From NCBI RefSeq assembly GCF_964340395.1, contig NC_135551.1, positions 28,205,880 to 28,269,879 of the forward strand: a DNA stretch of 64,000 nucleotides, in the 5' to 3' direction. Below, in pieces: positions 38,423 through 52,100 of the stretch. The notes under the pieces are model-generated. The model saw only the letters and a list, made by a program, of their open reading frames with translations. It was not told where the DNA came from and searched no databases. How positions within the stretch are numbered: the first letter of the stretch is position 1; each line of letters opens with the position of its first letter. Origin of the DNA: Glandiceps talaboti. Lineage: Eukaryota; Hemichordata; Enteropneusta; Spengelidae. The position numbers were made by a program, and so were the translations under genes.

Positions 38423-41400
38423 TTATATTGTTTTCTTATGAAAATAATCAGATGAACATTTTACACTTTATTTGAATGATTTGTCAATTCTTCCATCACT
38501 AAAAAATAGTTTACATATATTTTACATATTGAACAACTGAATTTTACATAGTTCTATGACAATCCTATATAATTGGGTTTATGTATTACTAGGTATGGTG
38601 AAAGCCTTGGTGGAAGAATGGTGGTAGCCCAGTTAGCATGGCCCAATGAATGGGTTTTGTTAGTTGGTTCTTTCACATCTACATTTGGTGCTGGATTGCA
38701 GTGTTTATGTAGTAAGTCATATTTTATGCCATTGGCTTGTCTTTTTTTAACTACCATATTAAAACATCAATAATTCATATTAGTGATTGTTAAAAGGTTT
38801 GGGAAGCAATAATATGTATTGTAAACCTGGATATTTTTGTTGAAGACTTATTTTCGCTTATTTTGCAAGAAAACTAGAATACAAAAATAAGTAGTGACTT
38901 AAATGCCTTCTGTACATGCACACAATGTACTAGTGTGGTAATTAGTGAAAGTTAGTCGTTGAAAACTAGTTGAAGGCTGAAAAATCGCAAAAAATTTTTA
39001 GTAGCAAAAATATCTTTGTTTACAGTAATTACCTAGAGAAAGTGTTCAGTATGGGTTAATTCATTAATTAAACATTGAACAATGTGAAAATTTTGGTTTA
39101 AATCAGTTAGCATATTACAAAACTCTGGAAAATTTTAAGTATGAACATTGGTCAGATACTCATTTCATTGGTTTCTTTCTGAAAAAGTGAAATTGAACAT
39201 CAGATTAATACATTTTATGGCTTCTCAGAAAGAGCGCCCTCAATTGTGGAAAGGTCAAAATAATCTGTTTTATATATGGTAACAACAGTTGAACTATGTC
39301 AAACAATCCAGTCTTTCTCTAGAAACAAGTGTAGCTAAACATCTAAAAGGATATTATATAATTAGAAGTATATGCAATTGCTGTTATGGAGATGTTCACG
39401 TCTTATATTTCTTACTCTGCCATTTTCTGTTTACAGGTGCACCTAGACTTCTACAAGCCATAGCAAAAGATAATGTCATACCTGTACTGGGAGTTTTTAG
39501 TGTTGTAACAAAGAGAGGTGAACCATGGAGAGCTCTTGTCATCACTGTAATTATTGCTGAATTAGGCATCCTTATTGGTGCTTTGGATCATGTGGCTCCA
39601 GTTGTAGATATGTAAGTATAAAACATAAACTGCATGATCATAATCTTCATGGCCTAGATATTGGTTTTACAAACTTCAATACAGAACTGTACAGTTGAGG
39701 TCTTCAAAACCCTCATTCGGGCAGTAAAGGTTTTATCGAATACCCTCTGTAGTGGCAGGAAAAGTCATTTGAATCACATAAACCACATAAAATGATGGGG
39801 AAAAAACTCTTTTGTGGATGAAATGAAATTGTAAAGATGCTGAGAAAAAAAAATCAAGGCCACATCACTGAAGAACATACATATATATTGCCAAAAGTAC
39901 CACTTGACATATTTGGACAAAGTACTGTGCCTAGGACACAATATGGAAAATTACCGCACTAGTTTGATGCACTTTAAATTACTCACCATTGAATTACAAT
40001 TGGGAAAACGATACTTGGTATATGATAACATGTACTATTTTACCATGCATTTATGCAAGTTATACTGTTTGAATATAGATATATGATTTATACCATGGTC
40101 ATTGTCAAAATGAACCATGGTAATCTGTGTGTATGTCGTCAAATGAGTTTTGAAACTGAAATAGTACTAATTGTCCTATTCCCGATATTTTCTGCAGGGA
40201 AATACTTTTGAAGTGTAGGGAACCTTAGGTCAACTTGTCTCGCATTGACATTTGGTTCATCGGGATGGGTTAAGGGGATGAGCACTTCAGGAGTTTTGAA
40301 AATGGATTTTCATATTAACTAGTTTTCCATATTACATCCTGGTCAGGTGGTACGTGCTGTCATTAAGGAATGTGGAACTTTTCAAACCCACATTTTGTTT
40401 CTTGATATTGTTTTGAGTTACTCCCTTTGTTTTCACTATACATCTAAATCACCAGAGATTACTTTGTATCTTTATTTCTCCTGTTAGGTTTTTCCTGATG
40501 TGCTATGCATTTGTAAATCTTGTTTGTGTGTTATTGACATTACTGAAGGCACCAATGTGGAGACCTAGATTTAAGTACTTCCACTGGTAAGTATATATGC
40601 ACAGCTAATTTTGATGTCTCAAAGGTTATTATTAACTTCATCCACCTACATGTATGTCTAATTAATAGGTATATATTCCTTTACTCAATAATTGCATGAT
40701 AACTTCACAATCTATTCAAAATCACTTATTTCTGGGATGCCAATCCAAGTTTTCTTAACAGAAAGGGGCTTTTGAACATTCATTTGAGTTTATTCAAAAG
40801 AAATCCTCACTATCAAGAACTGCATGTAAACCTGGAAATCTTTGCTGAAGACTCGTTTTCGCTTATTATGTGGGAAGACAAATGCAAAAATAAGTAGTGA
40901 CTAAAATGCCTTCTTGTGCTCGACAACCTATCAAGCTTGATAATTAGTAAAACTTAGTCTTTGAGATCTCTAAGAGATTGTAAAATCACAAAATTTTCTA
41001 GTGGCAAAAATATCTAGGTTAACAGTAATTTCTGTATCAGGAGGTTAACCTCTGTTTACCATTATAGAAGAAATGACAAAGATCTGTAGACATATTGTAT
41101 CCTATTGAATTCCTTTTATGATTATAATTTTTCAAAACAGTCAGCAGGCTCACTATTGACCAAAATCAGATATGAGATACTTCAAACCAGAAAATAGATA
41201 ACATAGAATATGTTTTATATACTGTGTTCATATCTATTGACAGGACGTTGTCTTTACTTGGTGCCTTACTCTGTGTTATCATTATGTTTGTAACTCACTG
41301 GTATTATGCTATAGTAGCTGTTGTGATTGCTGCCGTCATTTATAAATATATTGAATTCAGAGGGTGAGTAAGATATGATTTCAATTTAATATTATTTATT

Positions 41401-43074
41401 TAGGTCATATCATTCTGTAATAATTGACTTGGAAGTTGGATGTCCATATTGCTTTCTGAAGGACTGCTCTTCTAAATTTTATGATACAGTGATAATAATT
41501 CATGTACAAATTATGCAATACAGAAATGGATTTAAGAAAATATTTTCTCATTTAAATTTCTGTTTTAGAATTTGATGTATTTTCTTCCATAGCTGAGACA
41601 TCATTCAAATTCATTATCATATAGTCAAAAATATGTATGTGACAATTGAATCACTGACAAAAATTCAACTTGCAAACATGGTTGTTTTTTAAAAGAAAGG
41701 TAAAAAGTCTTTGATATTCTTGAAGGAATGAGTCACTCATGAACAATCTCATTATTTCGTAGTGCTAAGAAAGAATGGGGTGATGGTTTGAGAGGTTTAG
41801 CTCTATCTACTGCCAGATATAGTTTATTGAGGATAGAAGAGGAACAACAACATACAAAGAACTGGAGGTGGGTGTGAACGTATTTCATGAAGAGTTGTCA
41901 GTTTTCATATTAATACATTACACACAAAGGTAACTGATAATAGATCGCATCCAATGACAAGCGGCAAGACTCATATCCAATTATTACAGAAGCAGAGAAC
42001 CAGACCAGGCAGTATCAATCAACTAACAACACAAAATCAAACATCTACATGACCACAGAACGGAATTTCATCTCCTACTTGTATACAAACTTACTGACAG
42101 CCTACTACTAGGTATTCACACTGGCATCTACCTCATAGCACAGAGACCAAAGATCTGGATCTGTTGATTGTTGATGTCTTCAAAGCATCCATTCAGCTCG
42201 ACTAAGTGCCTTAATTCTTTCTCCATCAACCACATACCAGTTATAATTATAATGATAATAATGTTCATTTTTATATAGTGCAGCTGCTTCCCACTCTGTG
42301 CTCAAAGTGCCTTACAAGTATTACCCTGGCATGGATCTATAGTGGTACAACGGCCCTTGACTTCCTCAGCTTACAAGAAGCATAGTAATCTGGTTATTCA
42401 ATTTGTATTTCTATAGATACAGATACGGCTACAGATACAGATACATAAAAGTGTAAATATAGTCAGCAGGCATTTGTGTAACTGGAATGGTGTACCATAA
42501 CTTGAATATTCATAACTGACATTTCAAAATTACATATTCATTACTTCAAATCAATTTATTATGAAAGTTTGTATCAATCTTTTAGGCTATTCTTTTCAGA
42601 CAGTAAGCATCATAGCTAAACGTCATGTAGACTCTTTGTTCTTCTAACATTTAGTTCTACTCCTCAGTGAAATTTCCACTGTATCCAATAGTAGGGTTTT
42701 CTGATTAGGGTTTGTAGGAATTCATAATTTGGAATTATTGTGTTGGTTTTATTGTCTTTTAATCTTACAGAGTATATTCTGAACATTTTTTTAATGCAAG
42801 CCCCTAACATTCTTTATTGCATTTTTTCAGACCCCAATTGTTGGTGTTGGTGAAATTAGATAGAGAACTCAAACCCAGATACAAAAATATACTGAACCTT
42901 GCTGGACACCTCAAAGCAGGTAATGTATACAATTTAACACTTTTCAAACATATTTAGTGTTTAAAGTTATGTGCTCAAATATTGAAGTAAAATGAATGTG
43001 AAAAGTAGCTTTGACAAACAAGACCCACAGATTTCATTTTTTTATTTTAATTTTTTATGAATAAATTATCAATG

Positions 43075-43118
<44 letters not shown>

Positions 43119-46100
43119 TATTAATTAATCTGTTTGAGTGGCATGCTTGCATTTTTTTGTCTTTTCCCAGTTATTTTGCACACTCTGAGACTTTCCTTTT
43201 TCTCTTTTTAGCATTAAGAAATAAAAATAAAGGCAGTGAATCATTCAGGAAAGTGTCTTTTACTTACTTACAAGCTGTGATTTTCTTTGTTGACAGGTAA
43301 AGGTCTTTGTATTGTTTCATCTGTTATCAGAGGAGAATATAAAGAAATGACAGAACAGGCCAAAGATGCAAAACAGGTCAGTGTAAGATTTGCAAACATA
43401 TAATTATATCAGAATGAATATTGTGGAATTTTTGACTGTGAGTCTGAGTGAGTAGGAAAAACTAAGAATTAAATTTATGGAGAGATTATAACATAAATTG
43501 TATAGCAAAGTATTTAAGGAGAGTACATGTAGTAGTTTGATATTTGCATAATACTTTACATAAAGGATATAAAAAATGTATGTTTAGGAAGTTTTGTCAA
43601 ATTTAACAAATCCTAATTATTTTAAGTAATACTCTAACTAGTGTGAAAACAGGAAAATTTAATAAATAATGGTTCCCTTGTGTCTTTGCAGGATGATGTA
43701 ATCAAAGTATTGATAAATTAAATACTGAACACCGTACAAATGTATGAAAGGCATCATTAGGGAGAAACTGAAAAAAAATGCTACTAAGTGTTTGTGTCTT
43801 TGTGAACCATTAAACCTATTGTTCACATGCTATGCTTTTTAAAAAGAAATCTATTCACTCAAAGTGTATACTGCAGTCAGTTTCTATGTATTAAAGTGTG
43901 TTAAATATAAGGAAATGGTTACTATGATATAAATTGAAATTTCACTATAGATTTAAGGGAATTCACTACAGAATACAGTATATTTGTGTGCAATGTTTTT
44001 TTTTTTCAGTTATAGAATTTTCATGTAAGTGTGATGAATAATATTCTCTTTGGAAAACAGTATTATGGGAGACCTTTGACAAATTAAAAGAACAAAATCC
44101 ATCAGAATTTTGTCAATAACAAAGTAACGAAATTAGAAATCGTCAAATACTATGATGGTAATTACTAAATGTATTTTATATTGTTACAGAATATAAAAGA
44201 TGCAATGTCAGAAAGCAAAATGAAGGGATTTACCAATGTTATGGTAACCAAAGATGTCAGTGAAGGCCTTGGAATTCTGTAAGTCACCATTTCCAAAATG
44301 TTTAATAAATCCTATTTGTAATAATCTCATTATTATTATTATTATTAACTTTTAACTTTTTTACATTTCAGTTTTTTAAATGTCATTCCGTGTCTTTTTA
44401 TTTTTATCCTGTTTCATATTATGTATATACTTGTGTATATGCACATTTTAAATTACTTTTATACTTTTGTTCAGCGCATTGAGATTGTTTTTAATGTAAT
44501 GCGCTCTTTAAGAAATAAATATTAATATTATGTAAAAGTGGATGATAGTAACTTCATTGTCACAATCACATACTATTAGTAAGTTATATAACATGGTTAC
44601 TAACTAAAAAATATTGTTATCAGAGGATATGTACCTCAATGTAAACTTTGATTTAAGTATTGCAAGTTGAAGCTTAAAATTTATACAATGAACCAAAGCA
44701 GATAAAAAAGTATGTGGCTATACTTTTTCATTCAGATTCATGTTTACAAATTGCCCAGTACAGTATCTAATTTATTCCCTCTTGTTTGTGTAATGTTAAA
44801 GAAATGATCAACACTTTGAATTATTTCAAATCTAGGATTCAGACCATTGGTTTAGGTGGTATGAGACCTAACACAGTGATGATTGGTTGGCCATATGGCT
44901 GGAAAGAAAGCCATGATGATGAAACCTATCGTGTTTTCCTCAGTAAGTTCAATTTCAATTATCACTAACTCATTGTTTTCATTTACTTGTATGGCAGTCT
45001 TAACAGTTAAACATGCTAGGTTCTGGCTCAGACAAAGCATCCATCCACTCACTCATACCTTGATGCAAGAGTGTGAATGCCAAGTCTGCAGCCAATACTT
45101 GTCGACAGGTTACAACAGCGTGCTGATTTCAGATTAATTTGATTGAATTTAATGTACAATGTACCATATTATGTGTAAAGCTACATAAATATGTTTACCC
45201 ACAGATGATTCAATACTGTTCAAGTGATTATTAAAGTCAGTATATCTCACAAAATAGCTTAAAAAAACGTTCTTGTTGGCTTTTAGTAATTTATATACCA
45301 ATTTGATTCTAAAGATTCTCACTTGCACTGGGGCTGTGCATAGTTTGGATTACAAGTCACATAAAGTGAAACAGGTATCTTATAAGGATATTACAGAAAG
45401 CCTTAAGGATTGTGTTGGATTTTTTTTTTTTTTGGTAGATTTGCTGGATAGTATAAAACATGCAGAAATGTCAGTTCTGGTTCCTAAGGGTATAAATGTC
45501 TTCCCTGATAACAAGGAGAGATTGACAGGAACCATTGATGTATGGTGGATTCTCCATGATGGTGGAATGTTGGTCCTACTGCCATTCTTACTCAAACAAC
45601 ATAAAGTATGGAAGAACTGTAAACTAAGGATCTTTGCTGTTGCTCAAATGCAGGATAATAGTATCAAGATGAAGAAAGACCTGACTACCTTTTTTTATCA
45701 TCTACGTATTGATGCTAAACTTGAAGTGGTAGAGATGGTAAGTGTCCATGGTGTATTCGTGTATGTGTCAACCACACTCAAATAATAACCAGTCTCAAAT
45801 ACAGTAGAGTACATGGTTTATTAAAGGATCACAGTGAAACTAAGGAGTAAAATAGATACAGATCTCCAATTAGTATTCATAGTAATCGTATTCCGTATGG
45901 TGGATGATTTGTTCAAAGTGTTTTCAAAGTCATAAGAAAGCTGAAGTGTTGACGATACTGAAAGGTCATACGTCTAATAGTAATACTTCAGTAATGAAAT
46001 AATAGAGAACTCACATCGTTGACTCTCTCTTCCTTTTTTCTGGACGGATACTTTCTTTCTTCTGTAAGATATCAAACTTGAATGGTATAGCCCAAATTGT

Positions 46101-49100
46101 CTGTATCATGTACCATTTTTCCCCAATACAAAAAACTTTTAATTAGAACACATTGTGACTTTTTCTACAAAGATATCATGGCTTCATTTAAGTGAAATGT
46201 ATATTTGTGTTTGGTTGACAGCCTGACAGTGATATCTCTGCCTATGTATATGAAAGGACCTTACTGATGCACCAAAGAAGTGAAATCCTACGACAAGTCA
46301 AACTAAGCAATCGTCAGATCTCACAAGAGGTAGGTAGATGTTAGCTTTAATTAATATAACCATTACTTTGTTGGTTTGTGGTGTGTGTATACTTCTTTGT
46401 CAATTGTGTCTGACTTTTAAAGTGCATGGCGTGAACAATAGGCATGTCACAACTCAATATTTATCTCCTCCAGGTAAAAAAATGTAAATGTAAGATTTTG
46501 ACGTGGCCATCTGTTTTGTGATAGTTACTTGCAAGCTAAAACAGACAACTAGTATAAGTTGTTACAATGAGTAAGAACACTAGCAGTATTGAGTGCTGTA
46601 GCTATTTATTCTCGGTGGTTTTTCCAGGTATTTTCTTCATCATCTTGATACAGGCATAGAGTTTCCTTTTAGCGACAGAAGAGTTTGTTCCAGGTTTGTT
46701 TTGAAATGAGTCAGAATAAATGCTTGTTTCAATACACTATCGGTATAGTCTTGCAGAAAAAGTGGACAGCGTGCCTTTTCTAATATGTGAATAGTGCCCT
46801 CTAGTGTCGTAATTAAAAGCAGAATTAGTGAGATAAAAAATGATGTAGCATATCAGTTTGATATTTGATATGTTTAGCTTTGTATTTATATACAACCATA
46901 GAACTTGAAGTGATTGTCAGCATTTTTGTGAAAATTTTTACATTCATCAAAGTATAAAAATATTCACATATCCAGAAAAGTATCTGGAGAGAGAGAACTA
47001 CTGATTATATGGTTTGTAAAGGGAAGAAATTATAAATGTTAGTATGATTATGTAGTAATGAGAATTTATTTTTGTCAGCAATTTCATATTCAAGGCATAT
47101 CCAATTTTTATTAATTTCATTTGATATATTATGTACATGCTATAAGAGTGGGGTGTGGAGGAATAGATATATGGTATAGTATTGTTTTATCTTTAAAGGT
47201 TTGTATCGTCATATGTACTAATTTACTTTAAAGGGAACTTTTATAGTAGTAGTCTTAGAAGAATATTTAAATTATATAAGAATATTGCATAAGAATATTG
47301 ATATGTATGGATATTTATATATATCAAACTTCAAAGTCACCTTTACAATAGTATAACTGTTGACAATGTATTTTCTGCTAGATAGTTTTGTAACTGTTCC
47401 CATCAGTAAACTATGTATTTGTCACAGTCATACTAAAGATAATTTATTCATGAAGTTACTAATATTGTGGCTTCTTAATGGTACTTATGATGAAAATGAT
47501 AGATTTTTAGTATGTTGAAATCATTTGTTAAGAAATAATTTTTGATGTAATCTTCCATGACCAACTACACTTCATACCAATGTTAATAACATCTATTTCA
47601 ACACATTTCAAGTGAAAACTCTCACCAAATCACTTTCTCTAGATTAGAATCTGTAAGGATTGTATTTGCTATGGCTCCATACAATAGTCTCCATCCCAAA
47701 AGCTATTGAAAATCAAAGTTTTTTGTGAGTATTTTCACTTGAGTAAAAAAGTTATAAACTCAGCTTATAAGTTTAAGATGATCTTTTCATTTGTGCTCAT
47801 TAGTAATATATTCATGACATGACTAATTTCAATATACTATTCAAGTCTAAACGAATATCATAAACAAAACAAAAACAAAAATATCAGACATCATTGTGTA
47901 ATGACAACGGTAAGTAGAAATATTAGTAGACACAAGTATTACCAAGGGAAATCATCTTTGCCAACTTTATCCTATTTGTGAACAGAGCGACAAAGATCGT
48001 TCCTCTCGTCCTGTAAGGAGACCAAGTATGAAAAAACTGACAAGAATGCTGTCCCGGGATCATCATATCTTGGAAGTTTGTATCTTTTCTTTATTCATCA
48101 TGCTTGCTCTACGTCGGCATGTGCGCTGCTTGCAATGCTTTGTAACAACTGTAGAATAAAATGAGACTGTATAGTATCCTAGCTAAGCTGTGCTTTTACT
48201 GCTAATCATAGCCTCTACTAGTCACTTGTCATTTTATTTTATCTAGTATTATTGAAAGCTATCCTTGGAGCATGTTAAGCTGTGTACTCATTTTGATAAG
48301 AGTGATCCCAATGCCACATCATAGCTATTAAAATGGACTGAAATATATATATTTCTTGAATGCCAATTTCTGAAGGATTGTACCTGTTGCTACTATAGAA
48401 ATCTAGCTATAGGCAAACTAAGACAGAAACAAACTAAAATTATTGTTGTTGCATGTAGTAGATATACAAATGCGTGATAGCAGTTCCTTAATTGGTGGTG
48501 CCTTGGTTGAATGTGTCACCACTTTAGGAAAACTTGCTATCGAGGATGCCACCACAACTGAGAATGTAATTACATCCCTGTTTGTTGACAGTTATAGTCA
48601 ACATTCTGCAACAATATTTTCCACATGTATAAGTTTTTTGTCTTTCTTAATTTGCCTATAGCTTCATTTCTGTAGTAGTATGTTGAACCAAAATAATTAT
48701 TGATTTATTTGAAGTGGCAGTGGAATTCACTTTACCATCATGAGTATAGTTAATAATTCATTCCATCAGCCTGAGGTTGGTTATTTTCTTTGCAGTATGT
48801 GTTAATCATTTCAATTGTCTTCATAGGTACATGTATGGTGTAAATAAAATGTATTATGTTGGGTATTTGCAAGGTAAAAATCAAGGGATATATAAGGAAA
48901 GGATATACAACCTGTGAGAAAACACCAGATTGTGTTTGCTTGCATGAAGTGAGCCAAGGAAAGACTTCATACAAAGACAGAAGTTAGTTAAGAACAATAA
49001 CACAACTGATACAAAAACAACAGAAGGTTCCTCTAATGTAGGTTCACATGACCCTTTTATCAGTTTGTATATATCTGTGGTGGAAGTTCCGGTATATTGT

Positions 49101-52100
49101 GATAGTAACAGTCAGACTTTGCCATTCTAATAATGCATAGTGTTCTATCAGTAAACTGTAAACAGAGTTGTGAGATCTGGGCCCCATAGTTACTGTCACT
49201 AATTACATTGTAGGTCTTTACATGAAACTAGTGTCATTCCTGCTTACCAAAAGCAATCAAACACATCAATGTTTTTTCGCAGGTTGCATGAGAAAAATGA
49301 TCGTGGTAAATTTCTTGACTTTGTCTTACAGCAGTGCCTTGATGAGTGTCCAATTTTAAGTAAATTTATTAAAATGATCAGAGTGCAGTCACCACAAATC
49401 TTAACAAATTTGAAAGTGAGAAGTCAGTAGTGTCACAGTTATTATTAATTGACAATGGTAAATCTAATGACTTCACTGAACTGTAATATTTGAACCTTGA
49501 AAAGTTGTCTGACCAGGCTCAAGGTTTATATCAATCCTGTTGAATCCCAATATCAACAAGTAGTGTGTGTATTGCACTCTCATCATCACAACATGCAGCA
49601 GGTAGTTTAGCCAACACAGAGAGATGTCAAGATTTCAGAAAAACTATAAATTGACCACAAATAAAACTGAAAGACAACTGCATTAGGTTATCTTTTTTTC
49701 ATGTACCACTTGAGACAGGACACCTAATCAGGAATCCATTGAGGTGCATAAAGTTGTATTGTTTTAACAGTACTGTAACACAATACAGCTATTTTAACCT
49801 CTATGTCTAATATATGACATCATGGTAGTGGTGCTATAAGGACACAGGTAGTGGGTGACTAACTTTTCGTTTAATATAATTGTTGTAAACTGAGCAGTAA
49901 TCATTCATTATAACTTTATTCATTGAATGCAATGTAAATAACGTCTAATACATATCATAATTCCTATACTTTACAAAACAAGCTGAACTCTTTGATCAAA
50001 TACAAGTGCAATGTTATGTTGTAAAATGTAGTAACTGTTGCCCTTTTTACAGTTTCAGGCATCTCAGTGTGTATAATCAATATTATTCAAAAATACATAA
50101 TAATACACATCCTGCTTGATGTAGTATGCACCTTGGAAATTACATTTGTCAAATTTTGCAGTTACACTCCCAGTTAAAATCAAGAAAGAAAGAAAAGGAG
50201 GCGTTATCAAATTTTTTAAATAGAGGTCAAAATACTATCAAAGCTATGCCATTTAAAAATCCAATATCACAGTGGAATGCTGTGTTAATACCTCCATGGG
50301 AAATTTTAAAATGAAAGACTGAAAACAAAATAGTGAACCCCAAATGTCCTTTTATTATTTCAAAAGGACCATGTGCAAGCTTCATATGATGAAGTTTGGA
50401 GATTGATTTTCAGAGAAATAGATCCCAGAGGCACATTCTACTTTAAAGCACATAGTGGTGTGAACCAATCACACAGTATACATTAGGTTCAAAATATGTA
50501 TCTGATTCATTTTGTGTGTAATCCAGTAGAATCTCATAATTCATTTATTCATAGATAATGTATTTGCAAAATATATTTTTCTGAAAACATCATTTCAAAA
50601 ATACTAAGAGTACTTCCTTTGAAATCCACAAGTTGTATGGTAAACTTTTTAGTCACAACTTGAAAATCATTGCACTATAGTGTACATGTACAGTACATGA
50701 CCTCTCACCTGTGAATATATAGGGATCATACTGACATGTGTATCCTTAGGTCATTAGGTATACAGTACTGGATTCTATACACTTTGTGATTACTTTGTTA
50801 CAGCCCCAGGTCATCTTTGAATCCTGTCATCCAACATCAAATACCAGTGTACCTGATGAAAGTTCAGTCAAGTTTACAACTGGTGGAGATGCAGCAGAAA
50901 GCTTAGAAATGTTAAACCAGTATACATTTAGTGGTCCTCCCACTCCCATTGCATCACAGTCGAGTGCAAAAGTCAACACAGGGCCTATTTTGAGAGTGTA
51001 AGTACTCTTATCCACTCAGTTTAGCAACCTAATGTTATTTATACATTCAATAAATGCTACAAGAAACGTAAACATGGTATGGATTTACTGTGGTCCTCTC
51101 TGATATTCCATGGCATTACATCACAGTCAGGTACAAAACAATGACTAATTTGAGAGTGTCAATGACTGCTTCTCATCCAGTCAGTCATATCTTTGTAGAA
51201 ATATTCATCCTGTCACTGCAATATTAAAGGTCATATCTGGTTATACTGTACAATTATAGCTGATACGACCTTTAATATTTGACTGACGCGACATATTAAT
51301 TATGCATTCACTGGTCTGCAAGTTGCACTTCCATTACATTGAAGTTGCCTACAAAACTCAACACAGGGATTAATGTGAAAAGTATGACTATCACCCAGTC
51401 ATATCAATTTGTTAGAAAAGGTTTAAAAACTATCCTCTGTTTATTGTTGTTGTTTTGTTTTATTTCATTTTGTTTTGTTTTACAGAGATGAACATGCCAT
51501 GAAGAAGATGCACACAGCAGTCAAGCTAAACCAAGTCATCAAAGAGAAATCTAATGATGCACAGTTAGTTGTTATGAATCTACCAGGAACACCAAAGAAT
51601 ACCAGGACTTCAGAACATAACTGTATCCTTTATTTTGATTGTCACTGATACTATGATATAGAGTGAATTATTTATACTATATTGAATGCAGATAGCTGTA
51701 TGTGTTATAGGGGGGGGGGGGGGGGGGGGGGTCTTGTAAAAGATCATCTACAACTGATGAGTTCCCTTAGACATTCACCATTGTCACCTTTCACTATGTG
51801 TAGCTATACAGGTGAACAATTGATTATTGACCCAGGTCAGATCAGGATTAAAATTCAGGTGAAAAAACCCTCGTCTGGCAGATTTATAGCAAAATGTTCT
51901 AGAGGCCATGTCTTTTCTTGCGAGAATCAGTGTTCATGGCCTCTGGGATCATACATTGTAGCTACAAATGAAAATTTCTACTCACAGAGTTATACCATTT
52001 TTGGAAGCGAATCCAAAATTTTCACTTCAGGGGTATACAATGGGTTATCATCACTTGTATTTATTATTGTACAATTTAAGTTTTCTTTAACCATATCACC

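Noticed and set aside
45273-45438. In-frame extension upstream of KCC exon 21
   Set aside because: The frame is open by chance; a T-rich tract with tttggtag gives a proper acceptor, and the joined protein matches KCCs from the residue after it.
48443-48661. 72-codon frame in the centre of the KCC intron 23 element
   Set aside because: Too short, runs into the terminal arm, and shows no transposase or other domain.
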